NCBI GenBank assembly: GCA_028023455.1
Contig: JAQFVV010006312.1
Coordinates: 1,054,001 to 1,118,000 of the forward strand
Source of the DNA: Epiperipatus broadwayi
Taxonomy: Eukaryota > Onychophora > Udeonychophora > Euonychophora > Peripatidae
DNA length: 64,000 nucleotides
Direction: 5' to 3'
Under the pieces are notes generated by a model. That model ran no database searches. It was given only the letters and a program-made list of their open reading frames with translations, and was not told where the DNA came from. Each line of letters opens with the position of its first letter. Within the stretch, counting starts at the first letter, position 1. Positions 47,377 to 58,884 of the stretch are shown here, piece after piece. Position numbers and translations under genes: made by a program.

Positions 47377-49013
47377 TTTGACATATGAAGAAAATTTGAA
47401 TATCTTTTTCCTTCGTGAAATCTATACATAACATTTTGAAAGTATCACATTTTGTATCATTTTTAAAATTAGTTAAAATTAACAAATAATTCATTTTCAT
47501 CTTTTTATTTTATAAGTTAGAGTTAATGAAGATATTATCAATAAATTGGTTACTTATTAACATTAATGTCAGTTTCAAAACTCTAAAAAACAAATATTAG
47601 ACTTATGGAATAATAACCAAAAGTTTGAACTAACTAATACATTTTATAACAAGGCAAAATTCATACTCATCTAATAATTTATCAGTTTCCAGTAATTTTA
47701 AACTCCCAGTGTGTTTATCATTCCTTTTTAATAGTGTGAAAATACCATTCCTCCATGACTTTATATACACTGTAGACACAGAAATACAAAGCTTTTTATT
47801 TCTTCATTTAGATAACTTAACTTGAAAAATGAAAGTGAACACTGATTACTTTTCTTCCCTTCATTTTTTAATTTTAACACCAAATTTTTTTTTCAGCACT
47901 ATTTTTTTTCATTTCCAACACCAATTGTTTTTTTAAACTTCTTTTATACACCTATAATGTGGGTATTTTTTGCTGCATTATTCTCATATGATAGACCATT
48001 GTCCAATCAAATTTAAAATACTACAGGTGGGACATTCATAGTAGCACAAAGCTGACCCTTTTTACCTTGAGTTTTTAATTAAAGAAATTTCTCATCACAT
48101 GTTTATCTAGACAATTACAATTATCTTTAATAAAGATTATTTAACTTAATTAAATAATACATTTATTTTAAAACACACTTTTTATTTTAAAATATCTTTT
48201 ATTAAATATTCATTACTTTCGTGTTTATTTAAAAGTTCTTCTTTAATATTGTTACAATTTTTATTTATTTTTAATATTGTTACTATTTACGTTTTGAGAT
48301 AATGTAACCTTATTTAGCCTAAATAAAATTATTTAAAGTAAATATTGTTACAGTTACGTAATTCTTTTGATAAAACATTATCTTTTAAAATTAATCTTTT
48401 TATTAATCTTTTAAATTCTTCCTATTTTTTTACATATGCATTTAAATAGCACATACACATATGCATTCCAGGACTAATAATATTTTAAAGATAATAATCA
48501 AGTAAAACAAAATTAAATCATAAATTTAACAATTTAAAAACTTTTCCTTATCAATTACATTAAGTTTAATCCACTAAAATCTCACTCAAGTGTATATATA
48601 AATAATATTTAAAACATTGTTTTAAATATTATTTTTAAACTATTTTACTTTTAAACAACTTAAAATTAAAACTTATTAAACATATTTAATAAATCATAAC
48701 TAGCAAACATCTATAGAAGTTTGTTCAGACAGCTACTCTCAAACAATGGACCTCAACCCAATATTTACTTTAATTTAGACTGTTAAATCCAAATTCCATG
48801 TATCTGTCAATAAACTTATCAATAACCATACTTAATAAACTGTTTTAGGAATAATTGAAAGTATTTAGTTAAATATTTATTTAATTTATTTAGAACAAGA
48901 TTAACTGAGAACAAGTTGTTTAATAAAAAATATATTTTTAAAATTATTATTATTAATTATATTGAAACCCATAGGGGCTTAAATATATGATTACAATATA
49001 TATATAATTACAA
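47377..49013. other. AT-rich DNA, no gene seen
   Basis: No motif, RNA gene or assignable repeat was found. Confidence 0.45.
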
Positions 49014-50000
49014 GAACATCAAGTCATATCACGTGACTTCATTTAATAAGCTTGTATTACAAATGTTATATAATGAGCATGCCAATAGCTCTTAACAAGA
49101 TTTTCAGAATATCCTTATCCATAGACCAGTTTTTAGCTCTGGATTCCATCAGTGAGATATTAGGATATTCAAGCATTAGATTTAAAATATCAGGCCAAGC
49201 CCAGCCCTTTATCTAATATTTAACTATTAATTAGAAAATCTAAAATTTTCAGATATCCATATGTCTTTAAATCCAGCTATCTGACTTAAATAGCCATGTG
49301 GGATTTAACTAAGTTCAGATCCACCATATATTAATAGCTTTAGCAATATAAAATCATCAAAACCTTAAGACTAATAACAATAATTGCGAGGATATTTGTA
49401 ATATAAGCTTATTAAATTAAATCACGTGATATATGACTTGATTTCCTTGCAATTATTGTTATTGCTCTTAACATGTTCTCACATGATCAGTATTTCTTAT
49501 GCTAGCACATTACTGTTATTAAAATAGGCAAAACTCTACATACAGTAGTGCCATTCAGTACCAACAAGAGTACAGAAGGCTTGTGCATAAAATCCATATC
49601 CAGAACCTACTCATCCAATATCACCACAAGCCAGAAACTAGTCTGGGGATATTGGATGAATAGGCACTGGGGGATTTTATGTACAAGCCTTCTGGCATCC
49701 ATTGGTTACTCTGCTTGGCACTGAATGTCACTACTGTATGGAGAGTTTTGCCTGTTTTAATTGTTAAAGCTATTAATATATGGTGGATCTGAACTTAGTT
49801 TAGTCCCATACGGCTATTTAAGTTAGATATCTGAATTTGAAGATATATGGACATTCTGAAAATTTCAGATTTTCTACTTAATAGATAAACATTAGATAAA
49901 GTGTTCCTAGTGCTTTATTGATGAAAGCCAGAGCAGAAAACCAGTCTGGAGATAATGATGTTCTGAGAAGCTTGTTAAGAAGAATTGGAAAGCTCATTAT
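49014..50000. mobile_element. Foldback family FB1, complete element split by an FB2 insertion
   Basis: The left part (49019-49485) holds an inverted end (ATCAAGTCATATCACGTGAC), the arm with AGGCCAAGCCCAGCCCTTTA and AAATAGCCATGTGGG, then a direct end with AATCACGTGATATATGACTT. The right part (49763-49985) is the second arm, from AAAGCTATTAATATATGGTG and AGTCCCATACGGCTATTTAA to GAAGCTTGTTAAGA. Between them sits a complete FB2 hairpin, showing that FB2 jumped into an existing FB1 copy. Confidence 0.72.
49490..49765. mobile_element. Foldback repeat family FB2, copy d, nested in FB1
   Basis: The left arm (AAAATAGGCAAAACTCTACA from 49521, CAGAAGGCTTGTGCATAAAA) and right arm (ending GAGAGTTTTGCCTGTTTTAA at about 49760) are inverted copies. 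The centre CCACAAGCCAGAAACTAGTC matches copy b near 8200. The upstream CACATGATC...TTCTTATGCTAGC is the same outer sequence seen beside copies b and c. Confidence 0.75.
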
Positions 50001-50033
50001 ATAATACTATTCAATTATCTATAAATATATTTT

Positions 50034-50059
50034 GTATGTATGTATGTATGTATGTATAT
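50034..50059. repeat. (GTAT)n microsatellite
   Basis: Six tandem GTAT units followed by TATA. Confidence 0.9.
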
Positions 50060-51094
50060 ATAAAACAGTCTTTGAATTGCCCATTTCAAACTAAAATCCT
50101 TACCAACAATTTACAAAAAGGGGTAGTGAGGAAGAAGGTATTATTCATTAAGTCCCTTGATTGTCAGGTGATAAGAATTTAACCATTTCCTTATTGTTTT
50201 ATCAATATTTAATGGTTTGCTGGATAAAATTTTGGATTGAAACTGAAAAAAGTGTTCAAATTCTGTCCAACCTGGATTCGAATAAACCATGGGGTATACC
50301 AAAATGAATGTGTTATTATTAAACCATTATGTCTTTTACAGATATATATACAGAGACCCAATGTGATAAACGTATATACTAACATTTGTCTAAAATATTG
50401 TTTATTGTAAAAGTACTCAAGAATTACCTTTTCTAGAAATTGAGCTTATTTTTCTGACATTTTATCTTTTTAAAAATGGTTTCTATTTCTAGAAGTGTAG
50501 TAAATGATTAAATCTTAGTTTTAAATCCCTAACAATTTCTGATAAGAAATAAAAGCAGCTAAAAATTCAATTTGCTCTACTAATAGACGATATAACTTAC
50601 AATAACAAAAACTAATTATTTTGTTGTTTCTTGTCATCGTTTTATATCATCACTCTACAGATGTCTTATCAATTTAATAAATTAAAAAAGAAGAAAAGGC
50701 ATCTAGATTTAGGAAGATTTAAAGTCAAAGATTATTTAATGCCAAGCAAAACATAAAAAACTTTCATTGAAATTAAGTTTAGGTTTACTTTATTCGTATT
50801 ATATCAATAGATTTTTTACAAGTAAACTTGTCAAAATTCATTAGAAAATAACTTTGTAGAATAATTTCAGATTCAGTTTATTTGTTTAAGTTTATAAACT
50901 AAAACCAAATTCTTTAAAGTTATGTTTAGGTTATAAGTTTACTTCAAGCTTTCATTTAAAATGTCAACTAAGGAATTTATATATATATTTATTTTTTTAT
51001 GAGTTTTTTTTCTTTGTGTTTTAATATTTTTATAAATAGATATATTAAATGATTAATATGTAAATTTTAAAGTAAACATAGCTCAATGTATGCA
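50060..51094. other. AT-rich DNA, no gene seen
   Basis: No feature recognised. Confidence 0.45.
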
Positions 51095-51400
51095 AACAAA
51101 GAGAATAAATCAACACCTCCCAAGCTATGACTTAAAAGCATTCTAATGTTGAACAAAGAATCGTGAATAGAATGAATCCACCTATTCTTAGTAGCTCTGA
51201 TGTTTATAGCATATCTTTTTCAACATTGTTAATAATTCAAGGTGAAATTAATTTATCAAACAGAAGTAATATGACAAACGTTTATTTATAAATATCAAAT
51301 CTATCAAGAATAGGTGGATTCATTCTATTCTTGATCTTTTGTTCAACATTTAGAGTGCTTTTAAAAGAGAGCCTTGGGGAGGGTGATATACTCTATTTGT
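51095..51400. repeat. Imperfect inverted repeat with 80-100 bp arms
   Basis: The left arm (about 51095-51190) and right arm (about 51305-51400) pair through AATCCACCTATTCTT opposite AAGAATAGGTGGATT, AATGTTGAACAAAGAATC opposite GATCTTTTGTTCAACATT, and CCTCCCAAGC opposite GCCTTGGGGAGG. The spacer is about 115 bp. More diverged than the hairpin at 17.1 kb. No coding content. Confidence 0.78.
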
Positions 51401-51789
51401 TTAAATAATTAATATTTATATTTAAAGTAAAGAGAAAAAAACATTTACTGGGTTAATTGTAATATTTTAAAAATATGAGGATGACAAATAAAAAATACAA
51501 TAGCTAAATGAAATTTTTTTATATCTATTGGTTATTTAATCTCACCATATGCTAAAACCTGAACTGACCTTTTCTTTGAATTGACTGTTGATGAAAAAAA
51601 TTATCTATTTGTTGGAGATTCAAATTTTTTTAGCTGATAAACACTTCACTAAACCATGTATCACCAATGTGAAATTGTAAGAGCCACAAGTAATCTGCTA
51701 TCTTATTTTCAGAATATCTTTAAAATATTTCAAAATATCATACATTCACATTATCATCATCAACAGAAATCATAGCTCAGTACCCATAC
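51401..51789. other. AT-rich DNA, no gene seen
   Basis: No feature recognised. Confidence 0.45.
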
Positions 51790-51990
51790 ATATATGATGC
51801 TTTTTTTACTAATTCTCTCCAGTTTAATCTATATCTTGCAAGAATGTTAAGCAAAAAATAATTCTAAACCATTCTTTCATGTCATCTATCTATATCATAT
51901 TCAATCTTCCTCTTGTTTTATATTCAGTTGAAATAGTTTTTGATCAGCATTGGAGTCTTTATATATGGCCAAACAACTATAACTTCTCTA
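51790..51990 (-). pseudogene. RTE-like LINE, extreme C-terminal remnant
   Basis: On the minus strand KTRGRLNM, then IDDMKEWF (about 51870-51925), resembles the RGRP...W.DDI tail of the RTE-like copies, including the CTCCAGTTTAATC block in antisense at 51818. Only about 50 residues are traceable. Confidence 0.45.
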
Positions 51991-53086
51991 TAACTTTTTT
52001 CTACAAAATTTCTAATTACTTGTTTTTTACAATACATTCTACACATTTTCAATGATTTCTAAGCCAGAGCATTCAAACCCATAGATAATCATGCTTTCTC
52101 AGTGAAACCCATAATCTACTGTCTAGCATAGTTGCATAGCATATTAATTATGCAAGTGCTTATATGTTGAAGTTGTGATAATCCTGGTTGAATTGCTGGC
52201 AACAACAACAAAAAAAGCAAAAATCAAACACGTAATATTTTTATTATTATTATTATTATTTCACATTTAATGTTTTTATTAAAATGGTTGTGATCAGTTA
52301 AATAAGAAATCATGCATTTCAAGAAAAGTGGACTGATCCATACTTTGTCATATAATAAACAATAAGTTGATGTGTCTGATTTTATATTATTTTTCCATTC
52401 TTTCATTTTGAACTCCTAAAAATTATGTCCCTCATCTATATTTGTTAAATGTGATTTGACCCACTGCTCAAAAGGTTATCTAATCCTGTTCTAGATACTT
52501 TATTTCTCTTTAAAATATTGTTTTCAAATGGCAGTATAGCTAATAGATTTTTTAATGAATTTTTTCATAAAAATATGTGGTTCAAAATTTTTTTTTTAAT
52601 TATAACCCAAAAAAAAAAATAGAGAATTTAATGGGAATTTTAGAATAAATTAATAGGTATTCTTAAAGTAAGTACAGTATTAATAAAGTGCTGATATAGT
52701 ACATGCTCGGTGGCCATTTTGAATTTTAAAACACCCAAAAACACTGCTGGCACATATCGATTGCCCAAATTATTTTGTCTTTGGACCAATTCACCTCCTG
52801 GTGAATTTTTTCATAAGTATTATATGTTAAAGTGTGTGTAAAATAATATATTTTATTAAAATAAATTTTTTGTTGAAAATTTTACACTAAAAAGCAGGAA
52901 ATTCAAAATTCTCTCTCTTACAATAGACATAAGCCCCACCCTGACATGTTCAGCCATTGTCTGTTGCCAAGGCTGTAAAATGTCCAGCATTTTATGACAT
53001 TGTAGTTCTTAATGGGACAAAAGTGTGTTTATTTGTCAATTTATTACAGTTTTAGATATTTTTTAAAAATAATTTAACTATATTGA
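51991..53086. other. No gene seen; one GC-richer repeat-like patch
   Basis: 52690-53000 is less AT-rich, with GGTGGCCATTTTGAATTTTA, CACCTCCTGGTGAA and AAGCCCCACCCTGAC. It looks like an old interspersed repeat, but I cannot assign it. A short (ATT)n run lies at 52240-52260. Confidence 0.4.
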
Positions 53087-53475
53087 TTAAATATCAAGAA
53101 ATATAAATTATTAATAACTTATTTTGACTTGAAATACTTTATTTTCAAAAATATAATGTTATATTAGAAGCTAACATAAATATGGCCTGAAGCAATTTAC
53201 AAAACTAGCTTTGACATAAACAATCTACTTTATATTTACGAGTAAAAAAATATCACAATTTTGCAATAAATATTCAAAAAATTTAAACTTTTAAAGCATA
53301 ATTCATTAGATATAAGAGAAATAAATAATTATTCATTTGGATGTTTAAAAATAATAAGAATTAAAAAATATTTTGTTGATTTTATAAACTGTAAATAATC
53401 TTTCTAGAAAGAATGACATATAATCTTTGTTTTGATTGCAATCTTATTATTTTAATATTTACAAAACAAAATATG
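53087..53475 (+). repeat. 390-bp direct repeat, copy 1
   Basis: Shares a long ordered series of blocks with 54632-55010: AATTATTAATAACTTATTTT, AAAATATAATGTTATATTAG, ATATGGCCTGAAGC, ATATTCAAAAAATTTAAACT and AAATAATCTTTCTA. Copy 2 sits inside a TIR-bounded element, whereas copy 1 has no TIRs that I can find, so it is probably a truncated relative. Confidence 0.8.
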
Positions 53476-54523
53476 AACATTTAAAATTTATTTCAGTAGT
53501 AAACAAAAATATTTATCAAATGAAGTCAAATTTATTATTTTCTGATGAGTAATAATTGTTTTATCATATATTTTACATTGATTTGTAGACAAAAAAACAT
53601 CAGAAAATGCTAAAATGTGATTGCATATTGGAAAGGTTTTGTTAATAGTTTTTTCTTTTAAAACATAATACACTTTTACCCAGTTCATTGTTAAAGATCT
53701 GTAATTTTTTTATAGAAATCAAATCATTTTAAGCACTTGAGACTAATGAAGCACCCCCCCCACACACACTTCTGCTCTTTTTGTTCTTATTATAATATCA
53801 CAAAATTCAAATTTCCACTACAAACAGATTATTTACAATTTATCAGGTTTTTTTTATGCAATCAAATATTATTTTCAACTTACATCTATAATTTTATTCA
53901 TAAATTTCTTGAATTTATTATAAAATCAACTTTTCACCAATCTACCACTATATTTAAGTCTTTGTATTATCCCTTACATATTCCTTGTCAATGTTATTCT
54001 TTGGAAGATAATATTTTACACATTCTCTCTTTATGTATACTGATATTATTTGTAATATACATATTATATTTTTAAATCAGATAATGTTTATTCCATTAAT
54101 TTATTCAACTCTTTCTCCTCCAATACATATTTATTTCTTATTATTTGTCATCAATAATTATTTACTTTTATACACTTGTCTTGTATTTTCATTTTAGTTT
54201 TGATAAATAATTCTTTCATTTTCAGAGCAGACTGCTATGATCTTATTACAAGGGTAAATATAATCTTCATTTAAATTTTTCCTTTTACATTTTGCTTCGT
54301 ACTCTATCTATACATCTTTTTATCCTTCATTTACTATATATACTTCATGTTTAAAGTTTATTATAAATGACAGTTGTATTAAAATTAATAACTATCTGTT
54401 CATATATTTTATACTATTAAAATCATCATTCAAATACACTTTTATATATTCTCTTTTAATATTAACTTCACTTTTCCATAGGTAAATATTTCCACTATCA
54501 TTCGTTATTGATTTAGTTTTAAC
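53476..54523. other. AT-rich DNA, no gene seen
   Basis: A 112-codon + frame (53737-54075) begins at a C-run/CA microsatellite and is dominated by F, I, L and Y. It lacks any motif and looks like chance in T-rich sequence. Confidence 0.45.
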
Positions 54524-55508
54524 TATATACCTTGGTCTCGTTTTATGCGGATTATTTTAATGCAATTTTGAAGTTATGCAATTCATGTTTCTTCTTAACA
54601 TTTTTTATATTTCACTATATTTATTAGATATCAAGAAAATTTAAATTATTAATAACTTATTTTGACTTGAAATACTTTTTTTTTTTTCAAAAATATAATG
54701 TTATATTAGCAGCTAATGTAAATATGGCCTGAAGCTGTATTTAGAATATTAGCTTCTATGTAAATAACCTATTTATATTAATGAGTAAATAATAATAATA
54801 ATAGATTTATTCTTACATATAAAAATATCATAATAAATATTCAAAAAATTTAAACTTTTAAACCGTATTTTGTTATATATAACAGAAATAAATAATCTTT
54901 TAGATTTTTAAAATAAAAAAATGAAGATTTTATAAACTGAAAATAATCTTTCTAATGATAATGTATAATGGTTTTGATTGCATCTCATTTTTTTAATATA
55001 GAAACAGAAAACCATTAACATAGCACAAGACTAAAAGTGGTACTAGTTGTACATCACATCACGAATAAAAATAAAGTTGCTAACAGGTTTTTCTGGGCAT
55101 AATTGCTGAGAGATTCTTGACTTCATTTAAGGGCAGCCACAATACATCATATCACATCGAATCTGATTTCTTACCAGTTTACAAATGAACGCTAGTGGTA
55201 ATGATTAAAATATGTGTGAAAAATGTAAAATTATATACTGTAGTTAATAAAAAAAATAAAAAAAGTTTGTCTTGTATTAATTTTTTTCAAACACTTGAAA
55301 TTTTTTATTAGTCATACTTTATTTGCTTATTTTTTTTTAATGTGAATTTTAAAGTAATTTTTCATTGTTGCTTTGCTTTTATGCGAATCTGAAAAATACA
55401 GAACCTATCCCTCATTTTTCAAGGTAAGTTAAGTCTATTCTTGTGTGATTTTTTTTAATGCGGGTTTTCTGTGGAACCTATCTACCGCATAAAATGAGAC
55501 CCAAGTGT
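54524..55508. mobile_element. Tc1/mariner (pogo-like) non-autonomous element
   Basis: The left end ATACCTTGGTCTCGTTTTAT (GCGG follows) and the reverse complement of the right end (ATACACTTGGGTCTCATTTT, ATGCGG follows) form a terminal inverted repeat of about 24 bp with two single-base gaps. The wording (CTCGTTTTAT.GCG) recalls Tigger/pogo element ends, which insert at TA; TATA lies at the left junction. No transposase frame remains. The element contains the second 390-bp repeat (54632-55010). Confidence 0.68.
54632..55010 (+). repeat. 390-bp direct repeat, copy 2
   Basis: Homologous to 53087-53475 in the same orientation, about 1.5 kb away, with small insertions such as a T-run at 54676 and an AAT run at 54790. 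Confidence 0.8.
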
Positions 55509-55857
55509 ATTTAAAAATTCATACTTAACTATGTCAGGAATAATTTTCTTTTTATTCATCCACTGGTTTCAACTTAATCTTTTACAAATTATATGATAGC
55601 TATGATGTATAAGTACTTCAGCTTTCTTAACAAATAAATCATGTATTAACGTAATACTCACTGTGGCTTTTTGAGTTCATTTATTGCTTCACAGCACTTT
55701 TGCATAACTTCACACTTTTTTCATTCCATTCTTCTAGTATTTTTTTTTTACTATAATGACTCAAAGATATTTCCTAAAATTATTAAATTATTGACTTCAC
55801 CAGTAGAGATTTAACTTTACTTTAGTTCATCATATTAACTGAAAACTTTATAATCGA
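55509..55857. other. AT-rich DNA, no gene seen
   Basis: No feature recognised. Confidence 0.4.
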
Positions 55858-56505
55858 TATGTTAGACTATTTCCATCATTTATGAGTGAATGTTGAATGT
55901 ATAGAAAATTTTAAACTTTACAAATACAAACAACTTGTTAGTAATAACACACAAATAGACAATACCGGTTAGTAATTACACAATGTTTCGAGTAGTATTA
56001 TTCTCCACTCTTCTACAGGTGGTGCTGGCCTATATGCAAAGAGACAATATTCACTTAGAAGTTGAACTTGCACCTTTAGATTCTTGAATATCGAATTTAA
56101 GGCAAATACTTTACCAACTGAGCTATTCTGTCAAAGGCAACATATAGTAGAAATTTGATATAGGGTTGGTTAAAAAAATTGAAGGACTCAGGAGGATTTG
56201 AACCAACTCTCATAAATAAATATATCAAATTTCTACTATATGTTGCCTTTGACAGAATAGCTCAGTTGGTAGAGGTGCAAGTTCAACTTCTAAGCAAATA
56301 TTGTTACTGTGCATATAGGCCAGCAACACCTGAAGAAGAGTGAAGATTAATACTACTTGAAACATTGTGTAATTACTAACATGTATTGTATATTTGTATG
56401 TTATTACTAACAAGTTCTGGTATTTGGAAACTTTAAATAAAGTTTAAAATTGTCTATATATTCAACATTGACTTGTAAATGATGGAAATAGTCCAACATA
56501 TCACA
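55858..56505. repeat. 650-bp palindrome of two head-to-head tRNA-derived units
   Basis: The outer block ATGTTAGACTATTTCCATCA (55858) is inverted at about 56483-56505. Pairing continues through AACTTGTTAGTAATAACA, TTAGTAATTACACAATG, TGGTGCTGGCCTATATGC and TAGAAGTTGAACTTGCACC to TTTGACAGAATAGCTCAGTT. Each arm therefore carries a tRNA-like head whose AATAGCTCAGTTGGTA is an excellent A box (56255-56270 on +, about 56125-56142 on -). The centre has a separate antisense B-box-like AGGATTTGAACCAACTC (56192). Right-arm deletions (about 56275) make the pairing imperfect. It is probably a SINE in inverted duplicate. Confidence 0.78.
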
Positions 56506-56909
56506 TCTTATAATATACCATCATTACAAACATTCAGACAAATACTTTATAATATATTTTAAAGATTAGCAAATAAGTTGACATTAGTTATTTTTTAAAC
56601 TATTACTGTTGATATTTAAAATAGTTTGAAACAAAATTTTAGAGAAGAATGAAATTACTTTTCATCTGATTTGTAATCTTTTTTTTAATTTTTATTATCA
56701 TTAGTTTTCCCTCGATTTTCTTTTTTTCCTTAAAACATCATCTGCTTGTTTTTAATTTATTTCAAATTGCCCTCTTTCATTGGTTAATTTTTTTACTTCT
56801 CTTATTCTGAATACTAGATTAGTTATATCTAGTTTAATTATTTTTAAAACAAATATTATCTGTTTACAATATTTATAAATAAAGAAACAAAAAATTGCCA
56901 TTTACTTTA

Positions 56910-56910
<1 letters not shown>

Positions 56911-56942
<32 letters not shown>

Positions 56943-56967
56943 TATTATTATTATTATTATTATTATA

Positions 56968-57022
<55 letters not shown>
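56911..57022. repeat. (AAT)n next to (ATT)n microsatellite
   Basis: An AAT run (56911-56940) switches to an ATT run (56941-57022) with one TATAT interruption near 56966, giving a self-complementary repeat. Confidence 0.95.
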
Positions 57023-57027
<5 letters not shown>

Positions 57028-57613
57028 TTCAATGAGTACTACACTAGCACAACATCCTAGTCAGACTGTTTGAAACAAACTATTTCAGGTCACATTTTTT
57101 AGGTCCCTTCCACTTCTGTAGAAGTCAGAAGAATCACTAATTAGGACTGCCTAAACATAAAATATTGGCTTGCTGAAATTCCTGCCTCACTCAACTCAAA
57201 CCACTTCATTCATGATTATATTGCTTGAAGCAAAGGTCAGAAGTAAAGGCTTTCAACCTACTAAGCCTGCTCTCATCATTGCTTTCTTATTTCTCAAGGA
57301 ATGTGTTGAACATGTGATCTCATTGCCATAATTAGAATAAAAAGATGACTGATGATAATGATCTGGCACTCCAATGATTTAAATCACTGAAATTAACAAA
57401 AATAGAGACAGAAAAGGTTGCTTATATTGAGAACAGAATCTACCTTTTGATGAATCAACATTCTATTCTACAAAGTTGCATGTTATACTCTTAGTTGGAT
57501 ACTGTTTATTTTTCATTCACTTAATCTACATATGTGAAAGTCATTCTATCTACAGTTGATGGAGTGCCCACCAATAGTTTGAAAACAGCACACAATAAAA
57601 GCATAAAATATAT
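57023..57613. other. No gene seen; slightly GC-richer, possibly an old repeat
   Basis: The stretch 57040-57560 is less AT-rich than average, but neither strand shows protein motifs. Confidence 0.4.
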
Positions 57614-57690
57614 CATGCCCTGGTGAGATTGAACCATCAACTTTTTTTTGTAACAGCTGATCATGTTAACTCATTGTGTCACTGAGAATC
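57614..57690 (-). repeat. tRNA-derived SINE-like fragment
   Basis: On the minus strand GACACAATGAGTTAACATGA (A-box-like region) is followed about 35 bp later by GATGGTTCAATCTCACCAGG, which has a B-box-like GGTTCAATCTC inside a T-arm-like inverted pair (GGTGAG...CTCACC-like). The acceptor stem is not intact. Confidence 0.5.
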
Positions 57691-57743
57691 GTTTTCTTTT
57701 TATCATAATTAATTTAGACAAACATCTGACAAGCTTTCCAACT

Positions 57744-58158
57744 AATTAAGTCAGGGGTCCCCAATCTTTTCGCACTTAGGAGCACATTCTATAATACCAG
57801 CCAGGTGGCGGGCACCATTTATTTTTCAACCAGGTGGTGAGCACCATTTATTTATTCAATGTAAATTTATAGTTGGATATTGTTAATAATACACATAATG
57901 TACAAAAAAAAATATTTATTTCAAAAATAAAATTTTAACATATAATTAACTTTTATATTTTTACGCTGTAAAAGTATACTATGCCCTACAATTTGATTAC
58001 AATGCAGTACAATAATTTATAAGAAATTTTAAAAATTAAATTTATTTGTATCAGATAAATATTTTTTTATCGTGTTCGGATAGCGGCGGGCACATGTAAA
58101 CTGGTCTGCGGGCACCATGGTGCCCACGGGCATAGGGTTGGGGATCCCTGAATTAAGT
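57744..58158. mobile_element. hAT MITE with 8-bp target site duplication
   Basis: The element spans 57752-58150 (399 bp) and is flanked by identical AATTAAGT at 57744-57751 and 58151-58158, the 8-bp duplication characteristic of hAT transposition. Ends are CAGGGGTCCCCAA and TTGGGGATCCCTG, a 13-bp terminal inverted repeat with one mismatch, of the CAGGG.. hAT type. Inside, a 30-odd-bp segment with CAGGTGGCGGGCACCATTTA is repeated once as CAGGTGGTGAGCACCATTTA, and GCGGGCACC recurs near the right end. It encodes nothing, so it needed an autonomous hAT transposase in trans. Confidence 0.95.
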
Positions 58159-58884
58159 CATATAAAAAGAATTAAAAAATACCTAAATTTTTAGGTAGGT
58201 CAATCTTCACATAAAAAAATCTTAAGATCTCAACTTGAAAATCATTACTTCTATCTTTATATTTTAAGATCACTTATTTTATAATAAACACTTTACAATT
58301 AAACACTTTTATTTTCAATTTATAATGTATTTTTTTGTAAAGTATTTTTTTAAATTTTACTTTAGCCTTCAAATTATTACTTTAAAAAGATCTTCGATAC
58401 TATTTACTAAAATAACCATCATGATTTAAAATAACTGAAAAAATCCCTCTGTTTACTGAAACTTAAAACTAACTTTAATTTTATTAAACTAGATGAAAGC
58501 AAAATAGGAAAAATAATTTTATTTATTTTCTTTAAAAATAGATTTATTTTTAAAAAAGCCACAGACCTAAAATAATCTAAATGAAAATTAAGTTTATTTA
58601 CAATAAAATTTAAAATAAATTTAATTTAAATTATTAGATAAATACCTATATAATTTTAACATTATAATTATATCCATGCACACACAGAATTAATATTTTA
58701 TTTTATATGTGCACATATTTTCAATGTTCAATCCATTAATACACAAAGATTGTTGTACATGGCTAAATAAATCAATTTATTACTTTTTTTTTTCAAAACA
58801 ATTTTTTGTACTTTTCTTACTGTTATACATGAAGTGACTTTTCAATATGTATACTGTATATATATCAATAAAGCAAGTCATATA
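58159..58884. other. AT-rich DNA, no gene seen
   Basis: No feature recognised. Confidence 0.45.

Noticed and set aside
50220-50300. tRNA-like stretch with GGATTCGAATAAACC
   Set aside because: B-box match is poor and no A box or cloverleaf can be formed.
53737-54075. 112-codon + strand frame, hydrophobic
   Set aside because: Composition follows T-rich DNA (F, I, L, Y), starts in a C-run/CA repeat, and has no conserved motif or splice context.
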